NCBI GenBank assembly: GCA_012515725.1
Contig: JAAYXU010000185.1
Location: forward strand, 1 to 12,324
From: Clostridiales bacterium
GTDB taxonomy: Bacteria > Bacillota > Clostridia > Christensenellales > UMGS416
Reading direction: 5' to 3'
Length of the DNA: 12,324 nucleotides
A model generated the notes under the pieces. The model did not search any database. It worked only from the letters and a program-made list of their open reading frames with translations, and was not told the DNA's origin. The position numbers were made by a program, and so were the translations under genes. Shown piece by piece: positions 1-7,205 of this stretch (within the stretch, counting starts at the first letter, position 1; each line of letters begins with the position of its first letter).

Positions 1-845
1 AGAACGGAAAGTTCATATCCACCGCGCTCACAGACGAGTTTTACGCGTTCCTCAAGTATTATCACGCTATGTTCGAGGAAGGGCTCGTGGATCCGGAGGG
101 TTTCAGCCAGACCAACGAACAGTTCTACGCCAAGCTCAAGAGCTACGCGGTCGGCTCCTACTTCGGATGGACGCCCCAGTCCAACTTCGACGCCCAGACG
201 GCGACCGAGTACGATGTGCTGCCGCCCCTGACAGGCCCCGACGGACAGCGGCCCGTCACCCCCGGACAGCTCAACCGACCGATAGGTGCACGCACCGGGT
301 TTGCGATCACGGTTGACTGTGAGAGCCCCGCGACGATGCTGCGCTGGTTTGATTACTGCAACCGGGATACGCGGACGAAGTATACATGGCGTCTGGGAGA
401 GGAAGGTATCCTCTGGGAGCTTGACGATGAGGGCAAGGTGTGGAACATATTCCCCGAGAACGTGACCGCGGATATGACCCGCGAGAACATGAAGTACACA
501 TACGGTATGTACGGCTACGCCCCCTGCCTGACCACCGTCGAGGAGGTCGAGTACAACGATCCCGAGAAGTATCCCGAGTCGGTCGTGCGTTATAACTTTG
601 TGCTGGCCGTAATGGATTACTTCCAGACCGAGTTCCTTCCCATCCGGTACGTGTCCGAGGAAAAGACAAACGAAAAGGCACTGCTGGAAACCGAGCTCAA
701 CGCGTACCTTGACAACTTCGTGGCCCAGAGCGTCATGAACGGCATCGACGACGCGGGCTGGCAGGCGCATCTGGCGCAGATGGAGGCGCTGGGCGTCGAG
801 CAGTGGGTCAAGTGGTACCAGGACTTCATCGACGGAAACTTCTAG
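1..845 (+). CDS. Sugar ABC transporter substrate-binding protein, C-terminal part
   Basis: The reading frame is open from base 3 and is cut by the window start, so about 280 C-terminal residues are visible and the lipoprotein signal is not. The family resemblance is to extracellular solute-binding proteins of the CUT1 sugar/oligosaccharide type (LplA/YtcQ-like): an aromatic-rich C-terminal lobe, the segment YFGWTPQSNFD, a short LPPLTGPDG loop typical of the hinge region, and the usual ending GVEQWVKWYQDFIDGNF. Such proteins are anchored outside the membrane and hand sugar to two permeases. The next genes are a membrane AraC regulator and a beta-galactosidase, which suggests a galactoside or plant/host glycan fragment as ligand; that is inference. 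No permease gene lies downstream, so they would be upstream of this window. Confidence 0.85.
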   Translation, partial: NGKFISTALTDEFYAFLKYYHAMFEEGLVDPEGFSQTNEQFYAKLKSYAVGSYFGWTPQSNFDAQTATEYDVLPPLTGPDGQRPVTPGQLNRPIGARTGFAITVDCESPATMLRWFDYCNRDTRTKYTWRLGEEGILWELDDEGKVWNIFPENVTADMTRENMKYTYGMYGYAPCLTTVEEVEYNDPEKYPESVVRYNFVLAVMDYFQTEFLPIRYVSEEKTNEKALLETELNAYLDNFVAQSVMNGIDDAGWQAHLAQMEALGVEQWVKWYQDFIDGNF

Positions 846-862
846 GAGGATTGTGACGGTAA

Positions 863-892
863 CGGTTTGCGCCGGTCACCCGGCGCAAACCG
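863..892 (+). promoter_or_regulatory. Perfect 13-bp hairpin in the leader between binding protein and AraC gene
   Basis: Arms 863-875 and 880-892 are exactly complementary with a four-base loop (TCAC). It begins 17 bases after the binding-protein stop codon. No T-tract follows on the + strand, so it is not a canonical intrinsic terminator. Such hairpins after binding-protein genes commonly protect the upstream mRNA from 3' exonucleases or reduce read-through, giving more binding protein than downstream products. That role is inferred here. Confidence 0.6.
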
Positions 893-951
893 GCATATGT
901 AAGCTGCGGGCAAAAAACCGATCCGGTAAAAACCGAGGGTGGTGAAACGCC

Positions 952-3180
952 TTGAGCCTCATACGAAAAAACATACTTTTTCGGTACCTGCTCAGCTACC
1001 TGGCAGTGCTGCTGGTGCCTATTACCGTCTTTGGCATCGTTTCAGACCGGTATTTCATCGCGATGTACCGAAACGAGGCAATCGAGCAGAACCAGCTGAG
1101 TCTGGAGCGCGTGAAAAACAGTTTCGACGGGCAGACCCGGCAGCTCGTTTCGATGGCCGCGCAGTTCGTTTCCCAGCCGTCGCTTGCGGCTTCCAACATC
1201 CGAAGTAACCCTACCGCCTACATGCAGATCATACCCGTGCTGCAGGGATTCGATTTCGCGAACGATTTCATCGATGGAATAACATACTATCATCTGGGAG
1301 TCCGCGATATCATCTACACATGCAGCGGCACATTCAATCCGAAATACCATCCCCGCTATACATCACAAGGGCGCGCCGCAGCGATTGAGGAAATGCTGGA
1401 TTCGCTGTCCGGCCCCGCGTGGATATGTACGGACGAGAACCACAGGTCTTCGGGCTCATATTCGGGCGCGCACCTCGAGTACGCGATGGCTGTTCCCGAT
1501 ATGCCCGGCGCGTATGTGGTATTTCGAATATCCGAGCCCGGAATCAGCAATATCATATTCGGCAGTCTCGAGGATGCGGTCGGCAGATCGCTGATACTCG
1601 ACGAATATGGCCAGCAGCTCTATCCGGCCCGGCCGGCCGATCCGGAGCTGCTTGACGAGCTCCGCCCGCATCTTGCGGAAGGCGCGGATTCGTTTGCGTA
1701 TATGCGGAACGCCGACGAATACCTGCTACATACCCGATCGGACATGACGGGGCTCACCTATGTGCGCCTTGTTCCCGCCGCCGCTATGCTCGAGGAGGTC
1801 ATTCACAGGCAGAACCTATTTCGTTTCCTGCTCATATGTCTGCTGCTTGTGGGCGGCTCGGTAGTATACGGTATGGCGCTTACCCACTCGCGTCCCATTC
1901 TGCGCCTGGGCCTGCTCGTTGAGGACAGCGTAAAGGATCTCCCCGGACAGCTCGACGGGATACAGAAAGCCCAGCTTGCGATCCGCAGGCTCAAGGAACG
2001 ATCCAGTTCGCTCGAGCAGGAAAACCGCCGTGTTCAGCGCGAAAGGCTTCTGCTGCGGCTTATCCGCGGCAAGTACGCGACGATGGCCGCCTTCAACCGG
2101 GACGGCGAGCCGCTGGGGCTGCGCCTCGCGCTGCCCCGGATGCGTGTGGCGCTGCTCTATGGGAGCGGCGGAGCTGACGCGGACGCACTGCCGGTACAGC
2201 AGCAGGATCTGCCAGGCGACATGCTTGGCCCGGATACAGAGACATACGCGATCGGATATCCCGAGCAGAACAGCATCATACTGCTCATTGCCTACAGCCG
2301 CGACGATTCCGGCGCTCTGCGGGAAAGCCTTCGGGGCGTCTGCCGGTCGCTGTCCGAGTCCTGGAGCGTCCCGCTCAGGTTCGCGGTGGGGGGCGCCTGC
2401 GGCACGGCGCGCGATGTGTTCGACTCCTATCTGCAGGCTCTGTCGGGGGTCAAATCCGGTATTGCGGCGCGCAGCCGGGACTCGGTGGTTATCTATGACG
2501 ATATCAGACATATCGGCCGCAGCTATGCCTATCCCAAGGAGGAACTGGACGCGCTGTATGCCGCGGTTACCGGCACAAGGATAGACAAGGTCGAGTTTAT
2601 ACACGATGTGCTCGTCAACACAATCCGGGAGAATTACCCGAACCGCTTCATCATTACGGCGCTGTGCTACGACGTGGTCAACGTCTATCTGCGCGCGATG
2701 GACGCGCTGAAGCGCCCGTACCTGGAGATGGGTGACAAGTACGCGGGGTTTATAGAAACCGAGGGAAGAATCAGCATCGATTCGCTGCTGGACGTGCTCT
2801 ACCGGATCCGCGACGACGCGATTGCTTTCCTTACGAGCCTGACCCGCGAAGCGCCGGGCGATATAAGCCGTGTCGTCGCCTACATACACGAGCACTTTCG
2901 GGATCCGGATTTCTGCGCGAGCGCACTGGCCGAATCCTTCGGTATGTCACTGTCCAACCTGAGCCACCAGTTCAAGGCACAGACGCAATGGACCGTGTCG
3001 GACTACATCAACCACCTGAAAATCAATTACGCCAAGGAGATGCTCCGCGGAACCGGGCTTTCGGTCAGCGAGATCGCAGCGAAGCTGGGGTACATCCGGA
3101 CATCGAGCTTCATCCGGAAATTCAAGCAGCACGAGAATCTGACCCCCGGCGAATACCGGGGCGCATTTGCCGAGAAATAG
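952..3180 (+). CDS. Membrane-anchored AraC-family transcriptional regulator (YesS-like)
   Basis: A 742-residue regulator with a sensor outside the cell and a DNA-binding domain inside. Membrane segments lie at about residues 12-31 and 289-310; the roughly 255 residues between them form an extracytoplasmic sensor domain. After the second segment comes a charged helical stretch (about 335-375, LKERSSSLEQENRRVQRER) likely to be a signalling coiled coil, then a middle domain, then two AraC helix-turn-helix units at the C-terminus (first around ALAESFGMSLSNLSHQF, second LSVSEIAAKLGY...SFIRKFKQ...TPGEYR). Size and layout match B. subtilis YesS-type sugar regulators. The start is TTG at 952: an in-frame stop at 943-945 excludes earlier starts, and the next ATG (1063) would remove the first membrane segment. 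A GGGTGGTG ribosome site lies at 937-944. It probably controls the flanking binding protein and the beta-galactosidase 13 bases downstream. Confidence 0.92.
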   Translation: MSLIRKNILFRYLLSYLAVLLVPITVFGIVSDRYFIAMYRNEAIEQNQLSLERVKNSFDGQTRQLVSMAAQFVSQPSLAASNIRSNPTAYMQIIPVLQGFDFANDFIDGITYYHLGVRDIIYTCSGTFNPKYHPRYTSQGRAAAIEEMLDSLSGPAWICTDENHRSSGSYSGAHLEYAMAVPDMPGAYVVFRISEPGISNIIFGSLEDAVGRSLILDEYGQQLYPARPADPELLDELRPHLAEGADSFAYMRNADEYLLHTRSDMTGLTYVRLVPAAAMLEEVIHRQNLFRFLLICLLLVGGSVVYGMALTHSRPILRLGLLVEDSVKDLPGQLDGIQKAQLAIRRLKERSSSLEQENRRVQRERLLLRLIRGKYATMAAFNRDGEPLGLRLALPRMRVALLYGSGGADADALPVQQQDLPGDMLGPDTETYAIGYPEQNSIILLIAYSRDDSGALRESLRGVCRSLSESWSVPLRFAVGGACGTARDVFDSYLQALSGVKSGIAARSRDSVVIYDDIRHIGRSYAYPKEELDALYAAVTGTRIDKVEFIHDVLVNTIRENYPNRFIITALCYDVVNVYLRAMDALKRPYLEMGDKYAGFIETEGRISIDSLLDVLYRIRDDAIAFLTSLTREAPGDISRVVAYIHEHFRDPDFCASALAESFGMSLSNLSHQFKAQTQWTVSDYINHLKINYAKEMLRGTGLSVSEIAAKLGYIRTSSFIRKFKQHENLTPGEYRGAFAEK

Positions 3181-3193
3181 AAAGGAACGCAGT

Positions 3194-5014
3194 ATGAGCA
3201 GACTACAAATCAATCCTGATGGGCTGGCGCTGGACGGACAGCCCTTTTACCTGGCCTCGGGTTCGCTGCACTATTTTCGTATACTGCCCGAGTACTGGGC
3301 CGAGCGGTTGGCGCTCATGAAGGACTTTGGCCTGACGGCTGTGCAAACATACGTCCCCTGGAATCTTCATGAACCCCGTCCGGGCGAATTCGATTTTTCG
3401 GGTATACTGGACCTGGGCGCTTTCGTGCGGCAGGCGGGAGAGGCGGGGCTGAAGGTGCTGCTGCGCCCCTCGCCCTACATCTGCTCGGAATGTGATTTCG
3501 GCGGGCTGCCATGGTGGCTGCTGCGTGATCCCGACATCGCGCTGCGCTGCGCCGACCCGGATTTCCTCGATGCGGTCGGCCGGTATTACGACCGCCTGTG
3601 CGATGTGTTCGTACCGTACCTCTCGACGCGGGGCGGGCCCATCATCATGGTCGCCGTCGAAAACGAGTACGGCAGCTACGGCACCGACAAAGACTACCTC
3701 ACAGCCCTAATGGACATGCTGGCTGAGCGGGGAGTGGACGTACCCTTTTATACCGCCGACGGCCATGGGCTGCGCTGGCTTCGCTTGGGCAGCGTGCCGG
3801 GCGGCTGGGCGGGCGTCGACTACCGGATTGAGAGCGCCGAGGCTATCGCCCATCTGCGGGAATTCCAGCCCGACCGGCCGCCCCTCATCTGTGAGTACTG
3901 GAGCGGCTGCGCCAGCCACTGGGGAGAGCCCTTTAAGCCCCGCGACATACCGCCGGTCGCCAAGGCGTACCGCGAAGCGCTGGAGCTTAAGGGCCAGGTC
4001 AATTTCTATATGTTCGGCGGTGGGACCAACTTCGGCTTTTTTGGCGGAGCCAACGCGAACGGCACCGACCAGTACACGCCCGGCGCTCCGCCCATGTACA
4101 GGCCGCTCGTAACAAGCTACAACGTGGACGCGCTTCTTAGCGAGGACGGACGTCCCACGGCCAAATACTACGCCTGTCGCCGTGAGCTGGATGAATACAT
4201 GGGCAGGCCGCCCCGCCCCGACGACCCGCCCCCGTCCCACGCGCAGTCGCTGCCCCCGGTGGTTCTCTCGCAGTGCGCTCCTCTTTTCCTGAATCTTGAC
4301 GCGCTGTCCCGGCCCGTGACCGCGGCGGTTCCCCGCCGGATGGAGCAGCTTGACCAGGGATACGGTTTTCTGCTGTATACCGCTACGCTGCGCGGGCCGC
4401 AGGAGGAGCCGCTGCAGATTCATATTGACGGGCTGCGCGACCGGGCCACGGTCTATGTGGACGGGCAATTCCGGGGAACCTACATGACCTGCCAGCCCGA
4501 GCCCGAGTTCAAGATCGCCGTGCCCGGCGATTCCTGTCGGCTGGATATACTGGTGGAGAACATGGGCCGGATATGCTACGGGCGGAGTCTCAGGGACAGC
4601 AAGGGAATCCTGTCGGGCGTGCGCTGGGGTCACGCGTTCGTATACCACTGGCAGATGCGGCCTCTGCCGCTTGACAGACTTACTGGGCTTGCGTTTGGTG
4701 AAGGGGACGCGCCATCCGGACAGCCGGCTTTCTACCGTGGAACGTTTGAAGCCATGCCAGGGTTTGACTGCTTCGTGCGGCTGCCCGGCTGGGTCAAGGG
4801 CAACGTGTGGGTCAACGGGTTTCATCTTGGGCGGTACTGGAACCTGGGGCCCCAGGAGACGCTCTATGTTCCCGGAGCGCTACTCTCGCGGGAAAACGAG
4901 ATCGTCGTATTCGAGCTGCACAGTCCGGGCCCGGGACGTGCCGCCGAACTGCTCGACCATCCGGTACTGGACGGCCCGATCCGGCCCGAATGCATGATGC
5001 CCGGGGTGGTATAG
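3194..5014 (+). CDS. Beta-galactosidase, glycoside hydrolase family 35
   Basis: A 606-residue enzyme expected to release terminal beta-galactose from galactosides. The N-terminal catalytic barrel shows family hallmarks: GSLHYFRILPEYW, TYVPWNLHEP, and RPSPYICSECDFGGLPWWLL. The acid/base glutamate is E158 in ENEYGSYG and the nucleophile is E234 in ICEYWSGCASHWGE, by comparison with human GLB1 (E188, E268). The C-terminal half holds beta-sandwich domains, ending with the sugar-binding-type motif VNGFHLGRYWNLGPQ. There is no signal peptide or membrane segment, so it acts in the cytoplasm on imported sugar. The start is ATG 3194, preceded by AAAGGAA at 3181-3187; a TTG at 3167 in frame overlaps the regulator gene and lacks a ribosome site. 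The 13-base gap after the AraC gene implies one transcript. Oddity: the region after the nucleophile lacks the usual GWFD-type residues. Confidence 0.93.
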   Translation: MSRLQINPDGLALDGQPFYLASGSLHYFRILPEYWAERLALMKDFGLTAVQTYVPWNLHEPRPGEFDFSGILDLGAFVRQAGEAGLKVLLRPSPYICSECDFGGLPWWLLRDPDIALRCADPDFLDAVGRYYDRLCDVFVPYLSTRGGPIIMVAVENEYGSYGTDKDYLTALMDMLAERGVDVPFYTADGHGLRWLRLGSVPGGWAGVDYRIESAEAIAHLREFQPDRPPLICEYWSGCASHWGEPFKPRDIPPVAKAYREALELKGQVNFYMFGGGTNFGFFGGANANGTDQYTPGAPPMYRPLVTSYNVDALLSEDGRPTAKYYACRRELDEYMGRPPRPDDPPPSHAQSLPPVVLSQCAPLFLNLDALSRPVTAAVPRRMEQLDQGYGFLLYTATLRGPQEEPLQIHIDGLRDRATVYVDGQFRGTYMTCQPEPEFKIAVPGDSCRLDILVENMGRICYGRSLRDSKGILSGVRWGHAFVYHWQMRPLPLDRLTGLAFGEGDAPSGQPAFYRGTFEAMPGFDCFVRLPGWVKGNVWVNGFHLGRYWNLGPQETLYVPGALLSRENEIVVFELHSPGPGRAAELLDHPVLDGPIRPECMMPGVV

Positions 5015-5025
5015 CGGAACCGAAT

Positions 5026-5065
5026 AAACAGAACGCTCTGCGAACTTCCGCAGAGCGTTTTGTTT
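5026..5065. terminator. Bidirectional intrinsic terminator between GH35 and GDPD genes
   Basis: Arms 5026-5042 and 5049-5065 form a 17-bp stem (one G-T pair) with a six-base loop. The outer part of the stem is A-rich on the left and T-rich on the right, so RNA from either strand shows a GC-rich hairpin followed by a U-rich run. It sits 11 bases after the GH35 stop and 5 bases past the convergent GDPD stop, serving both. Confidence 0.9.
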
Positions 5066-5070
5066 GAGGC

Positions 5071-5814
5071 TCACCGCCGCAGCTTTTTTTCTTTCAGTAT
5101 TCGCAGCGCCGGTATCGGATTGTTGCAGGTCGCTAGGGTCGCGCCGCTTTCTATCATTTTATACACGCCGGCTTCGTCGTCCGGACAGTAGCACCATGGA
5201 TCGATGTTCCTGCTCCGGAAGAAGTCGCACAGCTCCCTGCTCAGATCGCGCATATTGATGCCCGCGCTGTAGTAATGGGAATACGTATCCTCCGCGAAGT
5301 TTCTTAGATACGAGGCGGGGAACCCCTGCGTCTTTACCGCGTATGTTTGATGTGCGTAGGTGGTCATGTTGGCGTCAAAGCAGGTGATCACAGACCGCTG
5401 CGTCAGCCCGTACTCCCGGAGGAGTGCGATCACCTTGTCTACGACGCAGGCCCTGCAGTCCTTGATTTCTATATTCAGCAGAAGATTCCGGTCCTTCACG
5501 AGCGCAAGGAAATTGGCCAGTGTGGGGATTCTCGCGCCCGCGTATTCCTCTGAGAAATTGCCTCCCGCGTCGAGCCGCTGCAGTTCATCGAGCGTATAGC
5601 CCACCACCGCTCCGGTGCCATCCGTCGTCCTGTCTACCGTAGCGTCGTGGATGAGCACGAGATGGCCGTCCCTCGTCATCCATACGTCGGTCTCCAGCCC
5701 GTCTACCCCCAGATCGATGGCTCCCCTGAAGGAAACCATCGTATTTTCGGGATACAATGCCTTTGCGCCGCGATGACCGAATACCAGTATATTTTTTACG
5801 CTTTGGTCCCACAT
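5071..5814 (-). CDS. Glycerophosphodiester phosphodiesterase (GDPD family)
   Basis: A 247-residue enzyme hydrolysing glycerophosphodiesters (deacylated phospholipids) to glycerol-3-phosphate and an alcohol. It is a single GDPD barrel with the expected catalytic and metal residues: H14 and R15 in FGHRGAKALYPENT, E41 and D43 in GLETDVWMT, and H56 in LVLIHDATVDRTTDG; a NIEIKD motif follows later. No signal peptide or membrane helix, so it is cytosolic, of the UgpQ/YqiK type. The start is ATG 5814, chosen because AAGGAGG (5823-5829, complement) lies 8 bases upstream; a TTG at 5838 in frame has no such site. It is monocistronic, with its own promoter on one side and the shared terminator on the other. 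It is not linked in function to the galactosidase beside it as far as can be seen. Confidence 0.94.
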   Translation of the reverse strand: MWDQSVKNILVFGHRGAKALYPENTMVSFRGAIDLGVDGLETDVWMTRDGHLVLIHDATVDRTTDGTGAVVGYTLDELQRLDAGGNFSEEYAGARIPTLANFLALVKDRNLLLNIEIKDCRACVVDKVIALLREYGLTQRSVITCFDANMTTYAHQTYAVKTQGFPASYLRNFAEDTYSHYYSAGINMRDLSRELCDFFRSRNIDPWCYCPDDEAGVYKMIESGATLATCNNPIPALRILKEKKLRR

Positions 5815-5831
5815 GAGCCTTGCCTCCTTAC

Positions 5832-5849
5832 ATCCCAATCTGATGGGAT
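5832..5849. promoter_or_regulatory. Inverted repeat in the GDPD leader, possible operator
   Basis: Arms ATCCCA (5832-5837) and TGGGAT (5844-5849) with a six-base spacer lie between the -10 element and the ribosome site of the GDPD gene, overlapping the edge of the -10. The position suits a repressor site or a small mRNA hairpin near the 5' end. Six-base arms can occur by chance. Confidence 0.3.
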
Positions 5850-5876
5850 TGTAGCATACCGGCAGACAGATGGAAA
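5848..5876 (-). promoter_or_regulatory. Sigma-70-type promoter of the GDPD gene
   Basis: On the - strand: TTTCCA (5871-5876) as -35, 17-base spacer, TACAAT (5848-5853) as -10. The -10 matches consensus at five of six positions and the -35 at four of six. Transcription would begin near 5841, leaving a leader of under 30 bases with the ribosome site inside it. Confidence 0.5.
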
Positions 5877-5968
5877 GCGGGACAGCACGTTCCCCGGGTG
5901 TATGCCGTCCGGCGCTCCGCTAACCGTTGCGGCGCGGCGCGCATACGATGTATCCCACCCCTATAGAC

Positions 5969-6002
5969 AGGAGGTTATGATTGATTTGAAAAAATATTTC
6001 TG
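5969..6002 (+). other. Ribosome site and signal-peptide start out of phase with the gene body
   Basis: AGGAGG at 5969-5974 precedes ATG 5977 and TTG 5986, which share a frame that stops at 6042 after only 22 codons. From 6003 onward the neighbouring frame is clearly the coding one. Six A residues at 5989-5994 separate the two. One extra A here, or a -1 slip of the ribosome at this run, gives MKKIFLLAFAAFLLVS from TTG 5986, a textbook signal peptide continuing into the body. The upstream stop TGA at 5982-5984 in the body's frame excludes a longer in-frame start. So the gene is shifted by one base as sequenced: real mutation, sequence error in a homopolymer, or slippage. Confidence 0.65.
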
Positions 6003-6374
6003 TTGGCGTTTGCCGCGTTTCTTCTGGTTTCACTGGGCATGACCGCGCGTGCCGCCGGTTCGGGCCCTGTTCGGATGGGTGAAGCCGTGCAGGATCAGGC
6101 GCTTATGCTTCGCCTGCTGCGGTGTCCGACGCCCACGCCTACACCAACGCCCACGCCGACTCCGACTCCGACTCCTACCCCCACACCGACCCTAACGCCC
6201 ACGGTAGCGCCCACCGCCGTGCCGCCGCCCGACCAGTGTGGTATCTGTGTGTGCCTGTGCATACTGTGGGCTGTCGTCGTAGGGATTGCGCTGCTGCTTG
6301 GATTCCTCGCCGGATTCTGCGCGGGGGCCCGTTGCGCGGCCAAACAGCAAAGGTCTGGTCATCGCTGCGGCTGA
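6003..6374 (+). CDS. Small Pro-Thr-stalk, Cys-rich membrane protein (5' end frameshifted)
   Basis: A 123-residue in-frame protein from TTG 6003; with the apparent one-base shift upstream repaired it would be about 129-132 residues. No family is recognised. Seen in order: the rest of a signal peptide (AAFLLVSLGMTARAAG, predicted cleavage after ARA), about 20 ordinary residues, a stalk of eleven Pro-Thr pairs followed by TLTPTVAPTAVPPP, then a cysteine cluster CGICVCLC, one membrane helix (about ILWAVVVGIALLLGFLAGF) and a short basic tail with CAGARC and KQQRSGHRC. The layout is that of a type I membrane protein with a rigid extracellular linker and cytosolic basic tail. It stands alone between GDPD and a strong terminator. 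Wobble variation in the Pro-Thr codons (CCG, CCC, CCT, CCA; ACG, ACT, ACC, ACA) argues that the protein, not the DNA repeat, is under selection. Confidence 0.6.
   Translation: MAFAAFLLVSLGMTARAAGSGPVRMGEAVQDQALMLRLLRCPTPTPTPTPTPTPTPTPTPTPTLTPTVAPTAVPPPDQCGICVCLCILWAVVVGIALLLGFLAGFCAGARCAAKQQRSGHRCG
6126..6203 (+). repeat. Hexanucleotide-type repeat encoding (Pro-Thr)n
   Basis: Eleven consecutive CCN-ACN units at 6126-6191, then a degenerate tail (LTPTVAPT). The units differ at third positions except for three identical CCGACT copies, so copy number could still change by slippage in that part. It codes for the extracellular stalk of the small membrane protein. Confidence 0.85.
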
Positions 6375-6398
6375 CGCCGCCCGCAAGGGTAACTGATG

Positions 6399-6429
6399 AG
6401 CCGCCGGGATTCCGGCGGCTTTTTCTTTT
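6399..6429 (+). terminator. Rho-independent terminator after the Pro-Thr protein gene
   Basis: A 9-bp GC-rich stem (6399-6407 with 6412-6420), loop GATT, followed by TTTTCTTTT. It lies 24 bases after the stop codon. Its strength suggests the upstream frameshifted gene is a genuine transcription unit. Confidence 0.92.
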
Positions 6430-6511
6430 ACCGGAGGTTGAGTGCCTAAGAACTGTGGTATCGCTGTCACTTGCTTCACGGTCACTAGGGGCCACAGGGT
6501 GTATTTTGCGC

Positions 6512-6530
6512 AAAAAAAATGCTACCGCAT
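6512..6530 (-). terminator. Weak candidate terminator after the 188-residue gene
   Basis: Read on the - strand, a short ATGC/GCAT stem with a four-base loop (6519-6530) is followed by a run of eight T (6512-6519, one T shared with the stem). It lies about 40 bases beyond the stop of the 188-residue gene. The stem is only 4 bp, so the call rests mainly on the T-tract. The rest of 6430-6567 shows no gene. Confidence 0.35.
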
Positions 6531-6567
6531 AATTGATGGAAATATCAACCGGGCCGCTGTATTCGCG

Positions 6568-7134
6568 TCATTTTTGGATGTATGGTAAATGAGTATACCC
6601 GGCGCAATAGTCGTCGCTCCATAGCTGGGCTTCGATATAGTAGTGCTTTTCCGCGATCTCTTTCATATATTCGTCGAGCGTACCGCGATAACCGCGCATC
6701 GATTCCGCCAGCGTTTCCTTTGTCACCATTACCGGAGTACCGCCTCTTCGCAGAACCGCGCTGCTGTCCCCGTATGTAAAGCTGATATACTCGGACGGTA
6801 TTTTCGCGAGCGGTATTTTAGCAATCAGGCCGTTACCGAACCATTTGAGCAAATAGTCGCTTCCATGGAGCACAAAAGACAGCGGATGCTCGGTCTTCGG
6901 GTTGCCGCCCAGCGATAGAAAAGCGCTGTGAAGGAACCTGTCGGCCTGCATCCTGAGCGGATAGTAGTTTATGAAGTCAGCAAAACGGTAGAACGCGGTG
7001 GTATCGGCGTTCTCCGCGGCCAGACGCCTGGCCAGAGCGAAGGCTTCTTCCTCCGGGAGCCGCATTATGTTTTGAAACGGCGCACAATTGGGATGGCAGT
7101 AATTCACGATATATAGATCATCAATGCGTATCAT
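6568..7134 (-). CDS. Conserved-looking protein of unknown function, 188 residues
   Basis: I do not recognise this family. It looks like a real soluble protein: no signal peptide or membrane helix, mixed composition rich in aromatic residues, and a good ribosome site (AGAAGG, complement of 7142-7147, 7 bases before ATG 7134). Visible features are an N-terminal NYCHPNCAPF segment with two cysteines and a histidine, which could bind metal; an acidic helix LPEEEAFALARRLAAEN; FADFINYYP; HPLSFVLHGSDYLLKWF; and a C-terminal YIEAQLWSDDYCAGY. It lies 71 bases downstream of the YfbR-type gene on the same strand, so the two probably share a transcript, but the gap leaves room for separate control. A nucleotide-related role would be a guess from the neighbour only. 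Confidence 0.75.
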   Translation of the reverse strand: MIRIDDLYIVNYCHPNCAPFQNIMRLPEEEAFALARRLAAENADTTAFYRFADFINYYPLRMQADRFLHSAFLSLGGNPKTEHPLSFVLHGSDYLLKWFGNGLIAKIPLAKIPSEYISFTYGDSSAVLRRGGTPVMVTKETLAESMRGYRGTLDEYMKEIAEKHYYIEAQLWSDDYCAGYTHLPYIQK

Positions 7135-7205
7135 GATAGCGCCTTCTTAGGACTTTGTCGGATGTCCGCTTTCGATCCGTATGCGGCTGTTGAGTATAGC
7201 GGCGG

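Noticed and set aside
1816..2895. Long open frame (359 codons) on the - strand
   Set aside because: Antisense to the AraC gene, whose domains are clear; no ribosome site and low-complexity, unstructured translation typical of GC-rich shadow frames.
3707..4825. Long open frame (372 codons) on the - strand
   Set aside because: Antisense to the GH35 enzyme with no domain; explained by codon bias.
6126..6203. Short tandem repeat as a CRISPR array or satellite
   Set aside because: Six-base periodicity without spacers, in frame with a membrane protein; a coding repeat.
6095..6343. - strand frame encoding a Val-Gly repeat
   Set aside because: It is the complement of the Pro-Thr codon repeat and has no start signals.
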